Assembly (NCBI RefSeq): GCF_949628215.1
Contig: NC_134285.1
Coordinates: forward strand, 25,620,797-25,684,796
Origin: Phalacrocorax aristotelis
Taxonomy: Eukaryota > Chordata > Aves > Suliformes > Phalacrocoracidae
Direction: 5' to 3'
DNA: 64,000 nt
Shown: positions 48,401-57,900 of the stretch, piece by piece
How the letters are laid out: each line of letters opens with the position of its first letter
How positions within the stretch are numbered: the first letter of the stretch is position 1
Notes under the pieces: model-generated
The model's database searches: none
What the model was told of the DNA's origin: nothing
What the model saw: only the letters and a program-made list of their open reading frames with translations
Translations under genes and position numbers: made by a program

Positions 48401-49852
48401 AGCGACAGCGAGTACCCCACAGTGTAGAGCACTTTGAAGCTCACCATCAGCTGGCGGGCACCCTCCTGCAGGCAAGCACCATGCCGGTGAGCCTGGGCGA
48501 GCAGCACCCGCCTGCACAGCTAGGGTGCCCCTGCCTGTCCCTGCCCAGCAGCCGGCCAGGGCTTCCCACCTCCTCGATGGCAGACTCCATCTCCTCCTCG
48601 CACTGCGAGTAGTCCCGCCAGGGCTGGCTGCCGTTCACCGTCACCCACTGCCCGTCAGTGCCACACCTGCGGCTCACCAGCCCATGTTTCACTGCGGACA
48701 TGAAGCATGGTCATGTTCCACTCAGGCTCTCCCAAACCCTCCTCCTGGGACAACGGGTCAGATTCTGCTCAGCCCCAAAGACCCTTTTCCAGGGCAGGCA
48801 TGAGCAGGGCACAGGCTAGCTCAGCTCCTGTATCCCCTTACCCCATGGTCTGCTCATGGGTCCCTCTCCCCCTAGCAGTGGGAAACCCTGAGAGCCTCTA
48901 CCCCCCCTCCCCGCCCCAGCATGCTTAGCCCTGGCTTCCAGCTCTGGGGTGGCAGAGGCTCATTGTCACCTTTCTCAAACCAGGGCAGGTAGAAAGGGCA
49001 GGAGACATTGACGGCAGTGCCGGGGCTCCCATCGGGCCAGCAGGCATACATGTCGAATGTCCGGTTGCAGAAAAGCCCTTCCAACGGCAGCAAGTCAGGG
49101 AAAAGCCAATGGTCAGATGCTGACAGCACAGCCGCATCCACCTCCGCCATCCCAGCCTGCTGCCAGCACCTCCATGGGGGCTGGCATCACCCTGAACGGG
49201 GCCCTGCCCCACGCCAGCCTCAGCCCCTAGGGCATCCCAGCCCTGGGCATCCCACCTGAGATGCAGAGACACCCCTCAGCCCCCGGCTCATCCCTCCTGA
49301 AGTGACCAGCATAGAGGATGCTGGAGGAGGGATAGAACCAGCCCCAGCCCTAGCTGTCACCTGGCTCTGTGTGTCCCCACGCCTGACCCCAAGCCAGGGC
49401 ATAGGCAGGTACCTGCCGGGTAGGGCTCACTTGCCATCTTCCTCAAGCACTCATCACGGTACCGCATCCACTCCTCAAAGGTCTTCTCCAGCACCTTGGC
49501 CCCACAATGCTGCAAGCCCAGAACTGGGTCAGAGCCTCCGGCTGACCACTGCACACCAGGGCATGGAGCCCGTGCTGGCCTGCCCACCCCACCACGGCAC
49601 CCGGTGTCTCCCCACACCGGCTGCCTGCATCCCCCTGATGAACTGCTGTGTGCCAGCTTCCTCGAGACAGGCAGGAACATGCAACGAAGCCAGAACTGAG
49701 CCCATTGGCAATGGGCCAAAGCTCAATAGTGCCAACCCCTCTGCCCCATGAGCTGGCTCCAGCTTGCCTCTTACCGGGATGATGGCAAACAGGCACATCC
49801 AGGCAAGATGGATGAGGCTCCGCTGGTACCCAGACCCGAGCACGTCCCTCAT
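45488..49852 (-). CDS. GCGLR: Glucagon-receptor-family class B GPCR, likely GCGLR/GCRPR
   Basis: Plasma-membrane, Gs-type peptide hormone receptor. Coding exons: 49852-49775, 49509-49413, 49077-48970, 48691-48570, 48465-48359, 48244-48088, 47618-47459, 47259-47199, 47009-46940, 46492-46404, 46188-46050, 45748-45707 and 45559-45488. All phases agree, giving 433 residues. A hydrophobic leader (about 1-26) precedes an ectodomain with the six class B cysteines ([39 protein letters not shown]). TM1 has YTVGYSLSL and TM2 [14 protein letters not shown]. The TM3-ECL2 pair is GCRAAQV/ECWGLN, with [12 protein letters not shown] in TM4, [15 protein letters not shown] in TM6 and [12 protein letters not shown] in TM7. 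It is closest to GCGR in TM4-TM7, but the ANKS3 neighbour differs from the GCGR, GLP1R, GLP2R and GIPR loci. Start is uncertain: an in-frame ATG also lies at 49900. The cytoplasmic tail is very short. Confidence 0.93.
47619..48087 (-). other. GC-AG intron of the receptor gene, filled with a minisatellite
   Basis: Exon 6 ends CACGAG followed by GCAAGT and not GT. The acceptor at 47619 (tctcctctcacag) opens exon 7 in the matching phase with the conserved TM3 sequence, so a GC donor is the only join that works. GCAAGT is the usual consensus of functional GC donors. Confidence 0.85.
47674..47970. repeat. Degenerate minisatellite, unit about 45-55 bp
   Basis: About six to seven diverged copies of a unit containing cc(c)taagagctcacccactgg and a gcacngggca-type spacer. 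They fill most of the intron between receptor exons 6 and 7. Visible anchors: gagagctcaccca (47678), taagagctcaccca (47742, 47780, 47876) and aagaactcaccca (about 47950). Confidence 0.75.
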
Positions 49853-50379
49853 AGCTGTCCTTGCCGGCCTGCAGCCAGTGCTCCCAGTGCCAGGGTACAT
49901 CTCCAGGCTGTGCTGGGGACCTGGATCCTGGGCGAAAGGTGGAGAAGTGAGGAGGGTACGGCTCTGCCAGCTGCCCACTCTGGTACAGGCAAGGAGATGT
50001 GCTCCCTGAGGCCGCAGAGGAGAACTGGGGTGTGAGTGCTAGCCTCAGGCACGTCCTGGGCTGCCACAGCCCCAGGTCACTTCCCTACTGGAGCCAAAGC
50101 CTCAGGGAGCACCAGGCAGAGCAGCCGGGAGCAGGGGCATAATCGGATCACACCTCTTAGCTGAGCCTTGCCAGCTTCCACTCCACTGCTGCCAGCCCCC
50201 GGGACAGCTGGCAAGCGAGGGGGCCGTGATGCTGAAGTTGGAAGGGAGCAAAAGCCATCCTGGTAAGCGATGTGACAGCCCTCGTGTCACCTCTGCTCAC
50301 CCCGGTGTGTGGCCCGCACCCCACGGGTGGCCTGTTGCCACTAACCCCCGGGAAGGGGCCAGGGCTGCAGGGACAACAC

Positions 50380-51000
50380 CAGAGGAAGCCGAGGAGATCT
50401 CTCCGGGCGGGCCCTGGGACCCGCCGTGCCTCTCCCCGCCCCTCTGCCTGCCAGCCAGGACGGGACCCCCCAAACCAGCTGCACTCCATCACCTCCCGGC
50501 CCCACTCCTGCTCGCAGAGACCACCTCCGCGGTCCCCCGCCCCGCACAGCCCCAGCTGGGGGGCTCCGGAGGGAGAAGCAGCCCGGGCCCCTCCCGGGGC
50601 TCACCTTCCAGAACGGACCCCCTCGGGCTGTGCCCATCCGTGCTTCCCGGCCAGCACGGATGCTCCCCGGTCCCTGTCCCCGCTCCGGCGTCCCCGGCGG
50701 GGTCCCGCTCCGCCCGGGCTGTGCTGCCGCCTCCCTCCGCCTGCTTACCCTGCGCGGCGGCGGCTCCGCAGCCCCGGCGATACCGGCAGCCCCGGCGATA
50801 CCGGCAGCCCCGGCGATACCGGCAGCCCCGGCTCCACAACGTGAACGCGGCGGCGAACAAACGGCGTCTGCAGCGCTGCCGCCTCCCGCCAGCGGCGTGC
50901 CCCGACGGGGAGGGTTTGGGGGGGGTGGATTTGGGGGGGGCGGCACCGCCCCCACGGAGCTCCGGCACGGCCCCCGCGGAGACCCCCCCGTTGCATCATG
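50380..51000 (-). promoter_or_regulatory. CpG island and probable 5' exon of the receptor gene
   Basis: A GC-rich, CpG-dense block upstream of the receptor coding start. On the minus strand a strong donor GGAAG/GTGAGC ends an exon at 50605, and the coding exon opens after a cgcccag acceptor near 49926. An ATG in the first exon (about 50637) could in principle extend the N-terminus, but the signal peptide fits the later start. Confidence 0.6.
50769..50832. repeat. 18-bp GC-rich minisatellite, 3.5 copies
   Basis: cagccccggcgataccgg repeated exactly at 50769, 50787 and 50805, with a 10-base partial copy after. It lies within the CpG island. Confidence 0.97.
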
Positions 51001-53877
51001 CAAGGATGGAGAAGAGGGTCCAGGTCCAGCCCTGCTGGAGGTCCCTGGTTGGGTCACACAGGGACAGGAATGAGGGTCCAGCCCTCAAACTGTGGGTCAC
51101 CGGGAGGGGAACATGGGTCCAGACCCCCTCGCTCTTCCCCAGAGGCCCCCGCCTCAACACAGCCCCAGGCAAAGCCATGGGAGTCCTTCACCTTCCAGGT
51201 TTGGCATCCCAGTGGCTGTCCCCTGGGCTGGGTGCTGTGGGGTGCTGGCATGGTGGCAGCCCCTTGCTGTGCAGAACCCTGCATGGGCAGGGTGGGCTGC
51301 TGGGGGCCGTCCTCCCCTGGGGATGATGCTGGACCAGCAGAGAGACACAGCCCGTGGCACAGGTCCCATCATCTGGCCCCAACAGTGGGGAAACCACAAG
51401 GGCACAGACAAGCCATGGGACAAGCCTGGTGGCCCTATGTCCTTGCACTGGGGAGGGAGTGGGTCTGTGCTGACCCCCCACCACCAGCTAGGGCAGGGCT
51501 CACGTCCAGCCTGGTGAAGGTGGTTTTCCTATCAATGGGGCAGGTGGAGGAGATTTAAAGGACAGCTGAGCCCTCCCTGAAAGCCCCTAGGGACCCTCCA
51601 AAGACCAGCAGTGGAGCCCCTCCAGACTCACCTCCCCTCTAGCCTGGCCATGCTTCCCTCCACTGCAGCTGCCAAAAGTGCCCGGAGCGTCCGCGTGCTG
51701 GGAGGCCGGTGCTGGGCCTGCCCCACAGCAGGACATCCTATTTATGCCCTAAAGCTGCTGTTGGCCGGACACATCAGGAAATGCATTTATTGTGCAAAAA
51801 TGGGATGTTTACACCAACACTGTTCCAGTGGGCTCAGAGCACATACAGTGAGTCAGATGGATGAGGAGTTGCATCTGTTGCTCTAGCAAAGCGAGCAGTG
51901 TCCGGTTATTCCAAGTGAAAAATAACCCGTTAGCAGAGCAGCCCATGGTAACGTTTCACTGTTTTGGGGGAGGGGACGCTGAGCCCTCGGGTGCCTTTCT
52001 CAGCACAAGCTGACACCAAGCTCTTTCTGGGGCTTCTCCATCCTGTGCGTTTGCTTATAAGCAAGTTATAGCGTTTTTGTGAGTCTACAGCATATAGATG
52101 GAAAGCTGAAATTAATGCACTTGAGATTTAAGGAGTGGAGCCTGGGTGGGATTTGGCCAGATGTGCTGGCTCTGACGCTCCCTGATGCTGGGGGCTCCCT
52201 GGGCAAGGCGTGGGTCCATCTGCAGGGTCCCAAAGCCCCATTAGGGAAGGGGAGGTAAGCTGGGGGACGGTGTTTGCAGGTGAGATGGCCCCTTGCACCC
52301 CTCTGAGCATCACAGCAGTCTGAGGACCGTGCATGGGAAGTGGGTCCTTCCACCCTTGCAGCTCTTTCCGCTTGGGAAGCTGAGCCGGGCAGCAGCCCTG
52401 AGCCCATGAGGGCTCTCCTGAGCGCACCAGGGAAGTGTGGGTTTCTGCACCCCATCTGGGCAGGTGCTGGGGCGATGCCACACTGCAACAGGCCACATCT
52501 CCCCTGCAAACCTGCTGTCAGGCTCAACACCAGCTGCCCCACTCCAGCACAGCCATGTCGGGAGCTGCAGCTCAGCCACCCACCTGCCGCTGCACAGCAG
52601 AGTAACCCCATTGCTGGCAGCAGGGCAAGGAATGGGCACCAGGCAGCTGCCCGGTAAGTGCAGGCAGGGAATTAGCCTCTTCGTCATTTCTAAAGGCACT
52701 GGGAGAATAAATGGGTTTTACTGGCAGGATTTGAGCAGCCTCTGCATGAGGAAGCATGTAATGCATCAGTGCTGGAGGCAGCTCTCCTCCAGGAGCTTGC
52801 TGGTGTCCCCAGCTGTGCAGTGGCCATGGCCTCAGCTTAGCTGTGACACAGCCCAAACCTGTCCTGCTACCCCCAGGGTGACAGCCCTGGCCGAGCCCTC
52901 ACCTGTCCTGTGCCCAGGCTAGCAGAGCTGTTCTGTGGGGGATGCTGCTGTGCTTACTGGACCCCAGTCAGGCTCCCCAGTGGCCCAGGGTGCTGGGGAG
53001 CCCCTGGGGTGCTGGGGACCCCTCTAGTGTCCTCCAAGGGTGAGCATGGCTCATGCTGGGGGAGGTCAAGGAGCTGTGAGTGATGAACTGTCAGGCTGTG
53101 TAGGTGCAGACCCTCGTGTTCCCCCTCTGTCAGGGCCATCTGCCCCAGCTACCATCTTCCCGGGGGCTCTGTCCATTCGTACCCAGGCAGGAGGCAACCT
53201 CCTCCCACCAAAACTCACCAGGAGCCTGGGACAGCAGTGACGGGGGTGCGAAATCAGTCTGGGAGGGAGCGCTTTGGAGACAGGGGTGGGTGCCAGAGAG
53301 ATGCCAAGGGTGGCAATGTTTCCATCAGTACCTATTGATATGGTTCCTATAAGGGGAGGCACAACCTGGCAAGTCCCAGCACGAGGGTGGTGTGACCCAA
53401 GGCTGGTGTGACCCTGGCAGGTTATGGAAACACCTGGGGAGAAGGTAGCACAGTCCTCGGACACGGCCGTCAGGTCCTGCTGAGAGAGCTGGGCTGATTA
53501 ATGCTCCAGAACTGGTAACTCCTAATGAAAAGCCCTGGGCACCTGTATGAACCCTTTGCAGGATGTTTCTGGGTGGACCCATGCATCTGGGTCCCTGCTC
53601 AGGGGCTTGAGGAAACACAGGTTGGTGGGCAGAGGGGACAGGAGCCCAAGCCAGGTACTGGGGATGAGGACATGCTGCCAGAGATTGCAGAAGGATGCGT
53701 GTGTGTGGCACTGAAGATGGACAGTTGGCAAGGTCTGTCTGAAGGACAGGGGCTGTGGGAAGGCCTGGCTGGCCCAAGCCTCAGTGTAAGGTGGGGAAAC
53801 AGTAGCAGGAGGCAGCTGGTCTCACACAAGAGTGATGCCACTGAGATTAGGACAGAGCAACACTGCTGGAGGTGGAG
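51001..53877. other. Upstream region, no gene recognised
   Basis: GC-rich flank of the receptor promoter grading into mixed sequence. Many long frames occur on both strands, but they overlap one another and lack splice or family support. An AT-richer patch at about 51730-52090 (tttattgtgcaaaaatggga, gaaaaataacccgtta) stands out from its surroundings. Confidence 0.45.
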
Positions 53878-54025
53878 ACGATGGGATCGTAGCTTAATCC
53901 CAGTAGAAAGGACCTTGGGAGGTCTCTAGTCCAGCCCTGGTGACAGCAGGTCAGCTCTGAGGTCAGACCTGTCTCAGGGCTTTACACAGTCTGGTCTTGA
54001 CAACCATCAAGGATGGAGATGGAAG
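53878..54025 (-). mobile_element. Reverse CR1 fragment
   Basis: Plus-strand wording aaggaccttgggaggtctct then agtccagccctggtgacagc and aaggatggagatgg is the complement of the CR1 region just before its 3' end. Diverged and truncated at both ends. Confidence 0.8.
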
Positions 54026-54489
54026 ATGGACCATGATCAAAATCTGTAAAGCCTCTGGACAGCAGATAACCTGAAAGAAGAGTGTTTCCCATAGGGTTTC
54101 TCTGCACAAGCATCACCAAGCGCATGGGACGGGGCACAGCCCAGTGCCCTTGCTGGCCACCAAGGACACCTGTAAGCCATAAAGCGTGATGAAAATAAGC
54201 ATGTGTGCCTGCAGGCAGCTTTAGCTGAGGTGGACAGAGATGTGCTACCCCTGTAACAGCCTTGCTTGAAGAAGATGTAACAACTATTAACACGGAGAAT
54301 GGTTGGCAACACACAGTACCCTTTATGATGGCTGAGCAGCAGAGGATGGGGACAAGGAGATGTCACCCCAGCCATGCTGCTGAAGCAGTTTTTCTGGAGA
54401 TTTTGTGGCTTTCCTCCTTGGTAGACAGTTAACTTTTTTTCAGGGTGACAGAGCTTTCTGCATAAGCATTTAATTCCCAAATGGCCACT

Positions 54490-54954
54490 TCAGGACTTTG
54501 CCTGAAGGTTTTGAATCTCCCACAGCACCTGTGGAAATGAAGAGGGATGCAGACCCAAGCCCTGCCAGATCCCACCTGTACTGCTGTCTGGGGCTGCCCC
54601 TTGCAGATGGTGGCACTTAAACTTTGCTTTTTCACTGTGATTACAGTGCCCTATTACAGTAGGCAGCCAAGCATGACTCACCAGAGCTTGGTGGGTCATT
54701 TTGCAGACTGAGCTCCAGATGGTCTCCTCCAGCTCATACTGCCTCAGGTAGCTGCCACCTTGCTGCTGCTTGCAGCCTGGCTCCTCTTCCTCCGGCTCCT
54801 TGTCACTCCAGGTAAAGAACAGATTCTCTTCTTTCTCCTCCACCTCTTGTCCTACCTGCTCCCCCCAGGCAGGCATCAGGCATCGTTTGGGCATCACTCG
54901 CTGGGCTATGGCTCGCCGTGTCCTGGCTTTGTCCCTCTCTCTATGGGCTGACAT
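54490..54954 (-). CDS. Candidate small gene of unknown function
   Basis: From an ATG at 54954 (G at -3) a 91-codon exon reads through RRAIAQRVMPKRCL, an acidic block EEKEENLFFTW..KEPEEEEP, and ELEETIWSSVCKMTHQAL. It ends at 54682 in CTCTG/GTGAGT. A minus-strand acceptor cttcatttccacag then opens 54528 in the same phase with VLWEIQNLQAKS and a TGA at 54490. An ATTAAA lies 16 bases further on. The spliced product would be 103 residues. The 153-base intron is itself open, so an unspliced frame of 154 codons from the same ATG is also possible. A pyrimidine-rich stretch ending in taaag just upstream could be an acceptor, so earlier exons may exist. No family is recognised; chance cannot be excluded. 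Confidence 0.35.
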   Translation of the reverse strand: MSAHRERDKARTRRAIAQRVMPKRCLMPAWGEQVGQEVEEKEENLFFTWSDKEPEEEEPGCKQQQGGSYLRQYELEETIWSSVCKMTHQALVSHAWLPTVIGHCNHSEKAKFKCHHLQGAAPDSSTGGIWQGLGLHPSSFPQVLWEIQNLQAKS

Positions 54955-57900
54955 TGCCACGTGGCAGCTTTAGTGTGGATGGGGAAAGTGGGGAGGCAGC
55001 ATCTCGGCTGCCGTGCGCTGGCCTCGTCCTCTGCTGCAAATGGATGTGGAGCAAGGAGGATGCTTAGCGGGTCAGAAAGCTCCTGTACAAGGTCTCCTGA
55101 AGGGCTGTTGTCTTAGGGGGCAAACTGTGTGAGGGGCTCCTCTGCTGTTCCCATATGTCACCCTGCCACAGGGCTAGAGCTGGTGCCAGCTCTCCTAGGG
55201 TCACAACCTGCCCCACCAGCCATAACGTGATCCTGGAGCACCTACAGATGATGCTTCCAGCCATGACCCCCTCCCCAGACCTGGGCACCCTACGGCTTTG
55301 CCGTGCTGCCCTGTAGACCTTCCTGTGTCCCTGCGTCAACCCATCTAATGCCAGCAGGACCATGGGCTGGGTTCACCCCACAGCAATGCAGAATCTGGGG
55401 GACAGCCAGGGGTCCAGCATGCAGGTGTGTGAGCCAGAGCTGCAACTCCCCAGAGGGGGGCCACAAACTTCCTGGCACAGTCCCACCTGTCCCTTCGGGC
55501 TCTGCAGGGTCAGCAGGGACCATGCTGGGGCAGAGGGACCATCTGCAGCGGATTTGCTTGCTGGTCCTTTGAATAGGGACATGAGGAACAAGCTGTTCCT
55601 CTCCATATTGATGCATCTCAGGCAGGGTCTCCATAGCGACTGCAGCGCTTGTGGCTCAGCCAGGGCTGGATCCTGACTGTGGGGTGCTGCAGAGCCAATC
55701 ATAGGCATGGGGAAGGTGGCTGGGACAGCATCTAGGTCCAAGCATTGCTGGGATGGATGTGGTGCTGCAGCCTCATGCTCCATCTCCAAGGGCTGAGCTG
55801 CCCACCCTCAGGACAGCTGTGTCCCCCCCATCCCTGCGCAGGGACAAGCCCTCACTGCTGCCCTGCATCTGGGGAGGATTCGTGGGCATTTCCCATCAAC
55901 AGTTTTGCAGTCAGACCACGTGCATCAGCATCATCCTCTTGGCAGTGATCCTGACAGCCCATCAGCACGTGATGGCAATTCTAGTACCTCACGCTCGGCT
56001 AGGCCCCAGCAGCTCTGTGAGAGACACAGCTGCTTGAAACACCTTCCTGATTCTTTATGCAATGGGTAAGACCCTATGAGACCACCAACAACCCACTCTC
56101 CAACAGCTGCTGCCCTGCTGGGGCGGGTTTTGGGATGCTGGTTGTGCTGCATGGCTGTCACTGAGGAGACACGGTTGACAAATATATATGTTATAGGTAG
56201 CGTTTGCTGTTAGAGATGGGAAAATTGCCCTGAATGGTCTCATACATTGAAGGTGTTGGTGCCTCTTGGGGAACCTGAGAGCTGCAGGGGTGCTTAGGAA
56301 GAGATGCATCCTCTGGCATCCTCCATCAATGTCACCACAGGCTAGATGCTGAACCAGACACCCTCACAGGGCTATGTCCCTTTCTCCAAGGCCCATTACC
56401 AGGCTTACCAGCTGAAACACATCCTGAAAGCAGGTTTCATTTTACCTAGCTGTTATTGATGGGGAAATTCATACGTGTGTATTATTGTAGCCATTGCTAA
56501 TCATGCTGTTTTTCTTCCCCTACCAAAGTAATTCGCAGAACAGAAATGCTAATCAACAGATCCTGACTTGCAATTATTCAGTGAACTTCTCAGAGAAGCC
56601 TGCCAGACCGTTACCAGGTAGAGAAATTCATCAGCCTGTGAATGCCCACGAACCCACGTGAGGAGGGACATTACTCATTGCAGCTCATCAATTCCACACC
56701 TCTTGCTGCTGGACTTGGGAGCCTGCTGTAAGTTCAGGAGCACCAAAGGCTTTTGTATATACTAAAAAGCAAAGTATTTTTAATATCAGCAAATGGTGCT
56801 ATTAAAGATAGCTGCAAAAGTGCGGCCTGATGAGATGCAGAAGCAGACCCACGTGAGCATGGAGCCACTTGCCCTGGGGTTTGCTCTTTTCAGAAGCTGT
56901 TCCTTGCACCCAAGCAAAAGCTGTTTCTTGCTTGAACCTCTCTGATGCAGGAGAGAAATGACCCTGAGCTTTGCCCAGCCACAGAGTGCTTCATCTTTCT
57001 GCGGGGCAGTGGTTTGTGGTAGGTCTGACCTCTCTGACAGAGCAACAGCCTAATCACCTTCTGGGAGACATTGAGTCGCACCAGCCAGTGAGGGCATCAC
57101 TGTGGGGCTGGACCATCACACCTCCCCTCCAGGAGGTTTGCTGCTTTGGGTCTTATTCCTGCAAAGACCATGAGAAATATAATACTTAATACTATATTAT
57201 ATGCTTGAGCATTTGCCTGATGGTTACAGTCTTTGTTACAATGTGATTATAAAGAGATTGATAATATGTCAACCTGTCCATAGGCAGAAATCACTCAACC
57301 ACCGCTGCCATCCCACACATTTATGACTGGTTAGGGGATTTTGTAGAGAATCAGCTGCTTGGACATTTATTCTTGATAAATGCTGGTTTGAAGAGGTACT
57401 GGGGGACAAAGGACTTTGGAGGGACAGGGAGAGATGCTCTTTTGAATAGAGAAGGAAGAAATTTGCAAGTGACATCCTAAGAGATGCCTTGGAAGGTGCC
57501 CCAATCCAGCACCTTGCAGGGGTCATATGGGACCTGGAGCTCTGAGCTCGGGGCTTTGCACAATGTTTCCATCCAATTTCTACCCCCTTGGCCAGGGATC
57601 CCACACCATCCACACTGTTTCACAGCAAAGGTCACTTCCAAGCCAGTGTTTCAGCACAGTGATGTCACATGCTAATGACAAATGACTGTTCCCAGCTCAC
57701 AAAGGCACTGTTGAATTTGGCACTTACCCAGAGAAACCCTCAGCAGATGCCATCTTTCTAGAGAGCCCCTGGGCATGCAGGTTGCTGGGTCTGTATTCAA
57801 AGCTGACCAAGTCCCTTTAGTTTCCGCTGTGTTTCTCACCTTATTGAAGCAGGAAAGCTTAAATGATAAGATCAAGAACTTCTCTGAAAATCATCTATAT

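Noticed and set aside
45488-49852. Naming the receptor GCGR, GLP1R, GLP2R or GIPR
   Set aside because: Ectodomain and TM motifs are mixed between GCGR and GLP1R types, and the ANKS3 neighbour does not match any of those four loci as known in human.
50226-51326. 366-codon plus-strand frame
   Set aside because: It lies across the receptor CpG island and the 18-bp minisatellite. GC-rich DNA is poor in stops, the other frames are equally open, and the translation is low-complexity Pro/Arg/Gly/Ser with no splice or family support.
51940-51960. Second X-box-like string (gcagcccatggtaac)
   Set aside because: The second base of the left half is C, not T, so it fails the GTNRCC consensus, and no ciliary gene adjoins it.
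55373-55789. 138-codon minus frame as a first exon of the 54.49-54.95 kb gene
   Set aside because: Its internal donor leaves in a phase that I could not match to an acceptor before 54954, and an overlapping frame starting at 55634 is equally plausible.
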